A stretch of 64,000 nucleotides of DNA from Streptomyces sp. GESEQ-35 (lineage in GTDB: Bacteria; Actinomycetota; Actinomycetes; Streptomycetales; Streptomycetaceae). A model generated the notes under the pieces. The model saw only the letters and a list, made by a program, of their open reading frames with translations, ran no database searches and had not been told where the DNA came from. The stretch lies in the NCBI RefSeq assembly GCF_017948485.1, contig NZ_JAFFSX010000005.1, positions 62,001 through 126,000 of the forward strand. Reading direction: 5' to 3'. Numbering within the stretch: position 1 is the stretch's first letter; every line of letters starts with the position of its first letter. This document shows positions 51,388 to 59,322 of this stretch, one piece after another. The translations under genes and the position numbers were made by a program.

Positions 51388-54371
51388 GGCTGCACCGGCT
51401 GGACATGACCGCCTTCGGGCCCTTCGGAGGGTCCCAGTCCGTCGACTTCGACGAACTGTCGTCGGCCGGCCTGTTTCTCCTGCACGGGCCGACCGGTGCC
51501 GGCAAGACCTCCGTCCTGGACGCCGTGTGCTACGCGCTGTACGGCTCGGTGCCCGGTGCGCGCCAAGGCGGTTCGTTGCGCAGCGACCATGCGGACGCCG
51601 GCACCCGTACCGAGGTGACCCTCGAACTCACCGTCGCCGGACGCCGGTTGGAGCTCACCCGGCAGCCGCCGTGGGAGCGGCCGAAGAAGAAGGGCGGCCC
51701 GGGAACCACCCTCGACAAGGCACAGAGCCGGCTGCGTGAGTACGACGGGGGAGTGGGCAGCTGGAAGGACCTCAGCCGCTCCCACCAGGAGATCGGCGAG
51801 GAGATCACCCAACTGCTCGGCATGAGCCGGGAGCAGTTCTGCCAGGTCGTGCTGCTGCCCCAGGGCGACTTCGCGCGCTTCCTGCGCGCGGACGCCGAGG
51901 CGCGCGGCAGGCTGCTGGGCCGCCTCTTCGACACGCACCGCTTCGCGGAGGTCGAGAAGAGCCTCGCCGAGCGCCGGCGCGCGACCGAGGCCCGGGTGCG
52001 GGACGGCGACGGCGCCCTGCTGGCCGATGTGCACCGCATGCAGCAGGCGGCGGGCGACGCCATGGATGTGCCGGAGCTGACGCCGGGCGACCCCGGCCTG
52101 GCCGACGCAGTCATGAGCGCCGCCGCCGTCGCTCGCAGCACGGCCCGCGAACAGCTGACGATCGCCCACTGCCGCCTCACGGCCGCCGAGTCCGCGCAGG
52201 CCGCTGCCGACCGCGCCCTGGCCGACGTACGCGACGTGGCGCGGCTGCAACAGCGGTTCGCTCAGGCACGCGAGCGTGCGGCGCTGATGGAGGAGCGCGT
52301 CGGCGCCTATCGGGAGGCGCAGGCGCGCATGGAGCGGGCGCGCAAGGCGGCGGCGGTGGCACCCGCGCTGGAGCTGCGGGAGGCCGCCGACGCCGAACAC
52401 CGGCGCGCGGCCGCGGCTCAGACACGCGCGCGTGCCCTGCTGCCGGAGACCTTCGCCGGTTCCGGCGCGGGCGGGCTCGCGGCCGCCGCACGCCGGGCCG
52501 CCGAGGAGCTGGGCGGCCTGGAGTCGGCCCGCCGTGGCGAACACCGGCTGGCCGAACTCGTCGCCGAGCGGGCCGACCTCGACCGTCAGGAGCGTGCCGA
52601 CGAGGACGTCCTCCAGGAGGCGGAGGCCTGGCTCGCCGAGTGGGAGGCGACCCGCACCGCCCTCCAGACCCGCATCGACTCCGCCCAGCAGGCCGCCACC
52701 CGGGCCGAGCAGCTCGCCGTACAGCGCGAACCGGCCCAGCGGCGGCTCAGGGCGGCCCGGCAGCGGGACCAGTTCGCCGGCGACACCGAAGCCGCGCAGC
52801 GGCAGGCGCTCGCCTCGGCCGAGCGTGCTGTCGGGGCCCGCGCCCACTGGCTCGACCTCAAGGAACAGCGCCTCAACGGCATCGCCGCCGAACTCGCCGC
52901 GAACCTCACCGACGGCGAGCCCTGCGCCGTCTGCGGAGCCACCGAACACCCCGCTCCCGCACGGAAGGTCGCCGGGCACGTCGACCGGGAGGCGGAGGAG
53001 CAGGCACTCGCCGCCTACCAGCGCGCCGACGAACAGCGCGCCGAGGACGAGCGACGCCTCGGCCTCGTACGGGAGGCTTTGGCCGCCGCCACCGCGGAGG
53101 CCGGAGATGCGCCCACAGCCCGACTCGCCGAAGAGGCGGAGGAGTTGGAGCGGCTGTACGAACAGACGCGCCGGGACACCTCCGGGCTGCACGCCGGGCA
53201 CGAGGAGCTGCGCCGGGCGGAGCAGGAGCACGAGCGGCGCACCGTCGTACGGCAGGACGCGGCTGTTCGGGCCGCCTCCCGGGTCGGCCACCGGGAGCGC
53301 CTGGAGCTTGAGAAGGCCGCGCTGGAGGAGGAGTTGGCGCAGGCCAGGGGCGCCTCGGCAAGCGTGGCCGCGCGGTCCGCGCAGCTGGAGCGGCAGGTCG
53401 CTCTGCTCTCCGACGCCGCCGACGCCGCGCGGGCCGCGGAGGAGAGCGCCGAGCGGCTCAAGGCCGCCGACGGCCGGCTCGCCGAGGCCGCCTTCCGCGC
53501 TGGGTTCGACACCCCGCAGGCCGCGGCGGCCGCCCTCCTCGACGAGGCGTCCCACCGCGAGCTGCAACGACGGCTGGACGCATGGCAGTCCGAGGAGGCC
53601 GCCGTACGCGCGGTCCTCGCCGAGGCAGACACCGCGGCCGCTGCCCAGCAGCCGCCCGCCGACCTCGAAGCGGCCGAGCGGGCCGCGTCGGACGCTGCCC
53701 AGCGGCTGCGCGACGCCGCCTCCGCCCGCGACGCGTCGGCCTGGCGCTGCACCGAACTCGACCGGCTCTCCGCCCGATCGGCAGCGGGCGTACGACGGCT
53801 GGCGCCGCTGCGCGAGGAGTACGACCGGGTGGCCCGCCTCGCCGCCCTCAGCGCGGGCACCTCGGCGGACAACGAACGCAAGATGCGCCTGGAGTCGTAT
53901 GTGCTGGCCGCCCGACTGGAACAGGTGGCGGCCGCCGCGACCGTCCGGCTGCGGCGCATGTCCTCCGGCCGCTACACCCTCGTCCACTCCGACGACCGGG
54001 CCGGCCGCGGCCGCAGCGGCCTCGGGCTGCATGTCGTCGACGCCTGGACCGGACGGGAGCGGGACACGGCGACCCTGTCCGGCGGCGAGACGTTCTTCGC
54101 GTCGCTCGCCCTCGCCCTGGGCCTCGCGGACGTCGTCACGGACGAGGCCGGCGGCGTCCGGCTGGACACCCTCTTCATCGACGAGGGTTTCGGCAGCCTC
54201 GACGAGCAGACCCTCGACGAAGTGCTCGACGTGCTCGACTCACTGCGCGAGCGCGACCGGAGCGTCGGCATCGTCAGCCACGTCGCCGACCTGCGCAGAC
54301 GTATTCACGCGCAGTTGGAGGTCGTCAAGGGCAGAGCGGGGTCCCAGCTGCGGCAGCGGGGCGTCGGCTGA
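51384..54371 (+). CDS. sbcC: exonuclease SbcCD, C subunit
   Basis: A 995-aa SMC-like ATPase, partner of SbcD. Walker A is GPTGAGKT (residues 35-42), the Q-loop region FCQVVLLPQGDFARFL follows, long coiled coils flank a zinc hook (C514-x2-C517 in GEPCAVCGATEH), the signature LSGGETF is near residue 898, and Walker B TLFIDEGFGSLD is near 930. Ala/Glu/Arg-rich coils make up most of the length. ATG 51384 overlaps the sbcD stop. A MITE-like element begins 3 bp after its stop codon. Confidence 0.93.
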   Translation: MRLHRLDMTAFGPFGGSQSVDFDELSSAGLFLLHGPTGAGKTSVLDAVCYALYGSVPGARQGGSLRSDHADAGTRTEVTLELTVAGRRLELTRQPPWERPKKKGGPGTTLDKAQSRLREYDGGVGSWKDLSRSHQEIGEEITQLLGMSREQFCQVVLLPQGDFARFLRADAEARGRLLGRLFDTHRFAEVEKSLAERRRATEARVRDGDGALLADVHRMQQAAGDAMDVPELTPGDPGLADAVMSAAAVARSTAREQLTIAHCRLTAAESAQAAADRALADVRDVARLQQRFAQARERAALMEERVGAYREAQARMERARKAAAVAPALELREAADAEHRRAAAAQTRARALLPETFAGSGAGGLAAAARRAAEELGGLESARRGEHRLAELVAERADLDRQERADEDVLQEAEAWLAEWEATRTALQTRIDSAQQAATRAEQLAVQREPAQRRLRAARQRDQFAGDTEAAQRQALASAERAVGARAHWLDLKEQRLNGIAAELAANLTDGEPCAVCGATEHPAPARKVAGHVDREAEEQALAAYQRADEQRAEDERRLGLVREALAAATAEAGDAPTARLAEEAEELERLYEQTRRDTSGLHAGHEELRRAEQEHERRTVVRQDAAVRAASRVGHRERLELEKAALEEELAQARGASASVAARSAQLERQVALLSDAADAARAAEESAERLKAADGRLAEAAFRAGFDTPQAAAAALLDEASHRELQRRLDAWQSEEAAVRAVLAEADTAAAAQQPPADLEAAERAASDAAQRLRDAASARDASAWRCTELDRLSARSAAGVRRLAPLREEYDRVARLAALSAGTSADNERKMRLESYVLAARLEQVAAAATVRLRRMSSGRYTLVHSDDRAGRGRSGLGLHVVDAWTGRERDTATLSGGETFFASLALALGLADVVTDEAGGVRLDTLFIDEGFGSLDEQTLDEVLDVLDSLRERDRSVGIVSHVADLRRRIHAQLEVVKGRAGSQLRQRGVG

Positions 54372-54373
54372 CG

Positions 54374-54564
54374 CTAGGGCCTGTCCGGCGGATCCTGCCG
54401 CAGACGCGGGGTCTGGTGCGCGCATCTGCGGCGTTGTCGTCAGTCGCCGACGCTCCGCGTCGACTCCCTCCTCCGCCTTGCAGCTGCACGCACCAGACCC
54501 CGCTCAGCTGCGCTCATCAGGCGCCGTTGATTTCCTGCGACCTGATCCGCCGGACAGGCCCTAG
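54374..54564. mobile_element. 191-bp MITE-like element with perfect 21-bp terminal inverted repeats
   Basis: The ends at 54374-54394 and 54544-54564 are exact reverse complements over 21 bp, each outermost at CTAG and reading GGGCCTGTCCGGCGG inward. A second perfect pair of 15-bp arms, GCGGGGTCTGGTGCG and its complement, lies at 54406-54420 and 54489-54503. No open frame fits inside. It sits between the sbcC stop and the Lrp stop, and the CTAG at its right edge supplies that TAG. It looks like a non-autonomous derivative of a CTAG-targeting insertion sequence. Confidence 0.7.
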
Positions 54565-55007
54565 CGGCCGAGCGGGCGGCGGGGCAGCGGTGATGAGTAC
54601 ACGACGCTCGTGGTGACCGAACCCAGGGCGCCGATCTTTCCGGACACCTCTTCCAGGTGGCGCATCGAGCGGGCGGCCACCTTGATGACGAAGCAGTCGT
54701 CGCCCGTGACGTGGTGTGCCTCCAGGATCTCGGGTGTCGCGGCGACGAGGTCGTGGAACGGCTTGTAGTTGCCGGTCGGGTAGCGCAGGCGCACGAAAGC
54801 CAGGATCGACAGCCCCAGCCGGTCCGGGTCGACGACTGCCGCATAGCCCTGGATGACGCCCGCCTCCTCCAGCCGCCGCACCCGTTCGGTGACCGCGCTC
54901 GGCGACATGGACACGGCGCGGGCCAGCTCGGCGAAGCTGGCCCGGCCCTCCCGCTGGAGGACGTCGAGGATGCGCCAGTCGGTGGCGTCCGGGGAAAACG
55001 TGGTCAT
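54561..55007 (-). CDS. Lrp/AsnC-family regulator
   Basis: A 148-aa feast/famine regulator. Helix-turn-helix DATDWRILDVLQREGRASFA, then RAVSMSPSAVTERVRRLEEA; ligand domain (RAM) in HHVTGDDCFVIKVAARSMRH. The ligand is presumably an amino acid. ATG 55007 lies 94 bp from the divergent rhodanese gene; an inverted repeat in the gap is the likely operator. The stop codon is at the boundary of the MITE-like element, whose insertion therefore preserved or defined the C-terminus (PLPRRPLGR). Confidence 0.9.
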   Translation of the reverse strand: MTTFSPDATDWRILDVLQREGRASFAELARAVSMSPSAVTERVRRLEEAGVIQGYAAVVDPDRLGLSILAFVRLRYPTGNYKPFHDLVAATPEILEAHHVTGDDCFVIKVAARSMRHLEEVSGKIGALGSVTTSVVYSSPLPRRPLGR

Positions 55008-55026
55008 GTGCGAGGGATAGCAGGGG

Positions 55027-55060
55027 AATCCCCGGGCGATCAAGGGGAGTGCCGGGGATT
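55027..55060. promoter_or_regulatory. inverted repeat between the Lrp and rhodanese genes
   Basis: AATCCCCGG (55027-55035) and CCGGGGATT (55052-55060) are perfect 9-bp arms separated by 16 bp. The site is in the middle of the 94-bp divergent gap and is the candidate Lrp operator. Confidence 0.55.
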
Positions 55061-55101
55061 GCCACTTCAGGGTGCGGATCAACGGCCGTAAGTTTCTGCC
55101 C

Positions 55102-55578
55102 ATGACGACCACCGCCGTGAACCCCGTCCTGCGCATCGCCCCCGCCACTCCGGCGGAGGCCGCCGCATACTTCCGCGCGAGCCTCGTCTTTCACGCCGAC
55201 GTCTCCGACGTGGCCGCCGCGCTCTCCACCGGCGGCGACCCGGGGTTCGTCGTGCTGGACTCCCGTGCCACGGAATCCTGGGACCAGGGCCATGTCCCGG
55301 GCGCCGTCCACCTCCCGAACGCCCTGATCCCCGAACAGGCAGGGGAGCTTCTCGACAAGTCGGTGCCGGTGGTGACGTACTGCTGGGGCCCCGGCTGCAA
55401 CGGCGCGACCCGGGCCGCCCTCGCCCTCGCCGAACTCGGCTTCCAGGTCAAGGAGATGCTGGGCGGCTTCGAGTACTGGGTGCGCGAGGGCTTCGAGTTC
55501 GAGACCTGGCAGGGCCGCGAACGCCGTGCCGCCGACCCCTTGACGGCGCCCATCGGCGCGGAGGACTGCGGCTGCTGA
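55102..55578 (+). CDS. rhodanese-like sulfurtransferase
   Basis: A 158-aa single-domain rhodanese. Core: GFVVLDSRATESWDQGHVPG, AVHLPNAL and the active-site loop VTYCWGPGCNGATRAALALA; the nucleophile is probably Cys in TYCWGPGC. It ends ...GAEDCGC with a Cys pair. It may transfer sulfur in cysteine or thiosulfate metabolism. ATG 55102 is preferred over 55072. The divergent Lrp regulator probably controls it. Confidence 0.88.
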   Translation: MTTTAVNPVLRIAPATPAEAAAYFRASLVFHADVSDVAAALSTGGDPGFVVLDSRATESWDQGHVPGAVHLPNALIPEQAGELLDKSVPVVTYCWGPGCNGATRAALALAELGFQVKEMLGGFEYWVREGFEFETWQGRERRAADPLTAPIGAEDCGC

Positions 55579-55624
55579 CGCCACCGTGACTTGTGAGGCG
55601 CCTGTGCGTGTAGGTTTCTGCGCC

Positions 55625-56140
55625 ATGGTGCGATACGCGGAACCGGGCGTGGTGGAGTGGGTCGAGTCGGGCGGCGGGCCGCTCATAGCGGTGCCGGAGA
55701 CGGTGCTGCCGTTCTGGGCGGGCGCCGACGGCGACGAGACCGCCTCTGACTACGACCGGGCCTGCGAGGTCGACGGCTTCGTCGGGCTGCTCCCCGTCGG
55801 GGACTCCGCCGCCCTGGTCCTGGGCGACGAACCCGCCTCGACCGCCTTTCTGCCGGCCCACGACACGTTCGTACGGTGGTGCGCCGCCGACTCCGAGGAC
55901 GAACTGCTGGCCCGAGTGCCGGCGGCCCTCGCCACGGCGGTCTGGTCGGACGAGGTGCGCTGGAGCGTGCCCGGGCCGGTGCTGCTGTTCGACTCGGCCT
56001 GGCCGGGCCGGGACTCCGAGCGGGCCGGCCACTTGAGGATCGCCCTGGACGCGGGGGCGTACGGGGTTCGGGCGGCGCAGGTGCAGCCAGGGCCGGAGAC
56101 ATGGCTGGGGCTGGTGCAGCTGCGACGGCTGGCGGACTGA
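55625..56140 (+). CDS. Imm21-like hypothetical protein
   Basis: A 171-aa soluble protein. The opening VEWVESGGGPLIAVPETVLP, then FWAGADG, and the middle (VDGFVGLLPVGDSAALVLGD, EPASTAFLPAHDTFVRWCAA) fit my memory of the Imm21 immunity-protein family, which antagonises polymorphic toxins. No toxin gene lies beside it, so it may be an orphan immunity or housekeeping relative. ATG 55625 is used; the ATG-less upstream 39 bp are non-conserved. It follows the rhodanese gene by 46 bp. Confidence 0.55.
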   Translation: MVRYAEPGVVEWVESGGGPLIAVPETVLPFWAGADGDETASDYDRACEVDGFVGLLPVGDSAALVLGDEPASTAFLPAHDTFVRWCAADSEDELLARVPAALATAVWSDEVRWSVPGPVLLFDSAWPGRDSERAGHLRIALDAGAYGVRAAQVQPGPETWLGLVQLRRLAD

Positions 56141-56216
56141 CCTTCGGGTGGCTTTCCTGGGACACCCCAGGGAAATCGGATGCGCGACCTCCGCCCGCTG
56201 ACCATCATGGTCGACC

Positions 56217-57050
56217 ATGCCCCGACTCCCGCACCCCGCCCCTGAAGCCCTGCGCCGTGACCCCCTGCCGCTGCGTGGCCGCACTGCCCTGGTGACCGGT
56301 GCCAGCCGGCGCGGGGGCATCGGTCATGCGGTGGCTCGACGGCTCGCCGCGTACGGCGCGAGCGTCTATCTGCATCACCATGTGCCGCACGACGAGGCCA
56401 TGCCCTGGGGAGCCGACCGGCCCGAGGACGTCACCGCTTCCGTGCGCGCGGCACTCGGTGACCCCGAAGCCCGGGTCCATGCGGGGCCCGGCGACCTCGC
56501 CGCCCCCTCGGCACCCGCCGAACTCGTCGACACAGCCGCCTCCGCGCTCGGCGGACGCCTCGACATCCTGGTCGCCAACCACGCTCTCAGCGGCTCGGAC
56601 GGAGCGCTCGACGAGATCGACGCGGCGAAGCTCGACGCGCACTGGGCGGTCGACACCCGCTCGGTGCTGCTCCTCGTCCAGGCCTACGCCCGGCAGCCGG
56701 AGCGCCCCCGGGGCGGACGCGTGGTGATGATGACCTCCGGTCAGGACATCGCGGGCGGTATGCCGGGCGAGATCGCCTACGCCCTTCAGAAGGGCGCCCT
56801 CGCCTCGATCACCCGGTCGCTGTCCACCACGCTCGCCGAGCAGGCGATCACGGTGAACACCGTCAACCCCGGCCCGGTGGACACCGACTACCGGACCGGC
56901 GACGACTATGAGGCCGTCGCCGCGCGTTTTCCGGGCGGCCGGTGGGGCATGCCCGACGACCCCGCCCGTCTCATCGCCTGGCTGGCGACGGACGAGGCGG
57001 AGTGGGTCACCGGCCAGGTGATCGACTCGGAGGGCGGGTTCCGGCGCTGA
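56217..57050 (+). CDS. SDR family oxidoreductase
   Basis: A 277-aa short-chain dehydrogenase. The cofactor motif is TGASRRGGIGHAVARRL, slightly longer than the usual TGxxxGIG, followed by LVANHAL in place of NNAG. The catalytic Ser is in VVMMTSGQD, with Tyr and Lys in GEIAYALQKGALA. The end (DEAEWVTGQVIDSEGGFRR) is normal. Substrate unknown. ATG 56217 follows the gap after the Imm21-like gene. It converges with the DUF885 gene without intergenic space. Confidence 0.82.
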   Translation: MPRLPHPAPEALRRDPLPLRGRTALVTGASRRGGIGHAVARRLAAYGASVYLHHHVPHDEAMPWGADRPEDVTASVRAALGDPEARVHAGPGDLAAPSAPAELVDTAASALGGRLDILVANHALSGSDGALDEIDAAKLDAHWAVDTRSVLLLVQAYARQPERPRGGRVVMMTSGQDIAGGMPGEIAYALQKGALASITRSLSTTLAEQAITVNTVNPGPVDTDYRTGDDYEAVAARFPGGRWGMPDDPARLIAWLATDEAEWVTGQVIDSEGGFRR

Positions 57051-58739
57051 TCAGAGAGTGGACAGCTCGTCGAGCAGATCGTCCAACCCCAGCGAGCCCT
57101 GGGACAGCGCCGCCATGTGCCAGGCCTTGAGGTTGAAGGCGTCGCCATGCCGCTTGCGCGCGTTCTCGCGGCCGAGCAGCCAGGCGCGTTCGCCGAGTTT
57201 GTAGCCGATGGCCTGGCCCGGCATGGTCAGATAGCGCGTCAGCTCGCTCTCCACGAACTCCGCCGAACGGCTGCTGTGCGCGCCGAAGAACTCCTGGGCC
57301 AGCCCGGGCGTCCAGCGCTCACCGGGGTGGAAGGGGGAGTCGGCCGGAATCTCCAGCTCCAGGTGCATGCCGATGTCGACGATGACCCGCGTGGCCCGCA
57401 TCATCTGAGCGTCGAGATAGCCGAGCCGCTGCTCCGCGTCGGTGAGGAAGCCGAGTTCGTCCATCAGCCGCTCCGCGTACAGAGCCCAGCCCTCGGCGTT
57501 GGCGCTGACCATGCCGACGGTGGCCTGGTAGCGGGAGAGGTTCCCGGCGACGTGCGCCCACTGGGCGAGCTGGAGGTGATGACCGGGGACGCCCTCGTGG
57601 TACCAGGTCGAGACGAGGTCGTACGCCGGGAAGCGGGTCTGGCCCATGGTCGGCAGCCAGGTGCGGCCGGGGCGCGAGAAGTCCTCGGACGGGGGCGTGT
57701 AGTACGGGGCCGCCGCGCCGCCGGGCGGGGCGATGCAGGACTCCACCTTCCGTACCCGCTCGGCGAGTTCGAAGTGCGTCCCGTCGAGCGACTCGATCGC
57801 CTGGTCCATCAGGCCCTGGAGCCACTTACGGACCTCCTCGACGCCCTCGATGTGCCGGCCGTGCTCGTCGAGGTGCGCGAGTGCCACCCATGGTGTCTCG
57901 GCGCCGGGAAGGATCTTCTCCGCCTCGAGTTTCATCTCGCCGAGCAGCCGGTGGTACTCGGACCAGCCGTACGCGTACGCCTCGTCAAGGTCGAGATCGG
58001 TGCCGTTGAAGTAGCGTGACCAGCGGGCGTACCGCTCACGGCCCGCCGTGTTGGGCGCGCCCTCGACGGTCGGCGCGTACACGTCGCGCATCCAGTCCCG
58101 CAGCTCCACGACGGCGGCGGTCGCCCCGCGTGCGGATTCGTCCAGCTCGGCGCGTAGCGCCTCGGGCCCCGAGGACGCGAAGTCCTCGAACCAGCCGCGC
58201 CCTTCACCCGTGTCCGCCCACTCGGTGAGCTGCTCGACGAAGGTGGCGGTGGGGCGCGGGGCCGCGTACAGCTTGCGTTCCAGGCCGAGTTGCAGGGACT
58301 CGCGGTAGCCCGCCAGTGCGGCCGGCACGGCGCGCAGCCGCTCGGCGATCGCCGCCCAGTCCGCGTCCGTCCGGGCCGGCGTGACGGTGAAGACCTCACG
58401 CACCGCATGGGCAATGGTGTGCAGGTTGCCGACCGCGCGCAGGCCCTCGTCGGCCCCGTGCATGGCGAGGTCCGCGACGAGCCGCTCGCGCAGCAGGCGC
58501 GCACACCGGCGCTCCATGTCACTGTCCGCGCCGGGCTGTCGCTCGGCCTCGTCGAGCTTCGCGAGCGTGGCCCGTTGGAGCTCCGCGAGCACTTCCTGAC
58601 CTGCGGGAGAGGTGTCGGGCAGCCGGCCCGAACTCTCCTGCACGCCGAGATACGTACCGGTGATCGGATCGAGGGCGATGAGCTCGTCGACGTAGGTGTC
58701 GGCGACCTCTCGGGGCAGCGGGCTTTTCGTCTCTGACAT
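57051..58739 (-). CDS. DUF885 family protein, predicted metallopeptidase
   Basis: A 562-aa cytoplasmic protein of the DUF885 family. The probable zinc site is STWYHEGVPGHHLQLAQWAH, with a distal MVSANAEGWALYAERLMDEL segment typical of the family. Other marks are YYTPPSEDFSRPGRTWLPTM and QAIGYKLGERAWLLGRENAR. The family is related to M32-like or dipeptidyl peptidases by structure. ATG 58739 gives the normal length. It stands between an SDR and an Lrp gene, the latter upstream on the same strand. Confidence 0.85.
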   Translation of the reverse strand: MSETKSPLPREVADTYVDELIALDPITGTYLGVQESSGRLPDTSPAGQEVLAELQRATLAKLDEAERQPGADSDMERRCARLLRERLVADLAMHGADEGLRAVGNLHTIAHAVREVFTVTPARTDADWAAIAERLRAVPAALAGYRESLQLGLERKLYAAPRPTATFVEQLTEWADTGEGRGWFEDFASSGPEALRAELDESARGATAAVVELRDWMRDVYAPTVEGAPNTAGRERYARWSRYFNGTDLDLDEAYAYGWSEYHRLLGEMKLEAEKILPGAETPWVALAHLDEHGRHIEGVEEVRKWLQGLMDQAIESLDGTHFELAERVRKVESCIAPPGGAAAPYYTPPSEDFSRPGRTWLPTMGQTRFPAYDLVSTWYHEGVPGHHLQLAQWAHVAGNLSRYQATVGMVSANAEGWALYAERLMDELGFLTDAEQRLGYLDAQMMRATRVIVDIGMHLELEIPADSPFHPGERWTPGLAQEFFGAHSSRSAEFVESELTRYLTMPGQAIGYKLGERAWLLGRENARKRHGDAFNLKAWHMAALSQGSLGLDDLLDELSTL

Positions 58740-58771
58740 GCGGACATCCTCATACGAGGGGCCGCCGCGCG

Positions 58772-59263
58772 TCACCCGGATTGAGCCGACGGCGAGGGCG
58801 GCAGCAGCGGTCCGCAGTCCCACTTCTGGAAGATCAACCGCGTCTCCACACGGGCCACTTCCCGGCGGGAGGTGAACTCGTCGAGGACCAGTCGCTGTAG
58901 ATCCGCCATGTCCGCGACCGCGACGTGCACGAGATAGTCGTCCGGGCCGGTGAGATGGAAGACGGTCAGCGACTCGGGCAGCGCCCGGATCCGCTCCACG
59001 AAGGGTCCCACCAACTCCCGCCGATGCGGCCTGACCTGGACCGACAGCAACGCCTCCAGACCCCGCCCCAGCTTGGCCGGATCCAGCCGCAATCGATGCC
59101 CGAGGATCACGCCCGCGCGTCGCAGCCTGGTCACCCGGTCCAGACAGGTCGACGCTGCCACGCCGATCTGCGCGGCGAGGTCGCGGTAGGTCGTCCGGGC
59201 GTCGTTCTGCAGCAGCCGCAGCAGTTCGAGATCCACCGGATCCAGTACGACAGATTCGGCCAT
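58772..59263 (-). CDS. Lrp/AsnC-family regulator
   Basis: A 163-aa regulator with helix-turn-helix DLELLRLLQNDARTTYRDLA, then IGVAASTCLDRVTRLRRAGV and a RAM domain (FHLTGPDDYLVHVAVADMAD). It diverges from a Cys/Met-metabolism PLP enzyme across 59 bp containing a 17-bp palindrome, so it probably regulates that gene in response to an amino acid such as methionine or cysteine. The C-terminus is Pro/Ser-rich. Confidence 0.9.
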   Translation of the reverse strand: MAESVVLDPVDLELLRLLQNDARTTYRDLAAQIGVAASTCLDRVTRLRRAGVILGHRLRLDPAKLGRGLEALLSVQVRPHRRELVGPFVERIRALPESLTVFHLTGPDDYLVHVAVADMADLQRLVLDEFTSRREVARVETRLIFQKWDCGPLLPPSPSAQSG

Positions 59264-59291
59264 CGGCCGAACGTAGCACGGGATCCACTGG

Positions 59292-59308
59292 CGTCGACCC
59301 GGTCGACG
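59292..59308. promoter_or_regulatory. palindrome between the Lrp and PLP enzyme genes
   Basis: CGTCGAC (59292-59298) and GTCGACG (59302-59308) are perfect 7-bp arms around CCG. It lies in the 59-bp divergent gap, 14 bp before the PLP enzyme start, and is the candidate Lrp operator. Confidence 0.55.
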
Positions 59309-59322
59309 TTCACTCTTCCCTC

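Noticed and set aside
58740..59288. N-terminal extension of the DUF885 gene
   Set aside because: It overlaps the Lrp gene out of frame; the DUF885 fold begins at ATG 58739.
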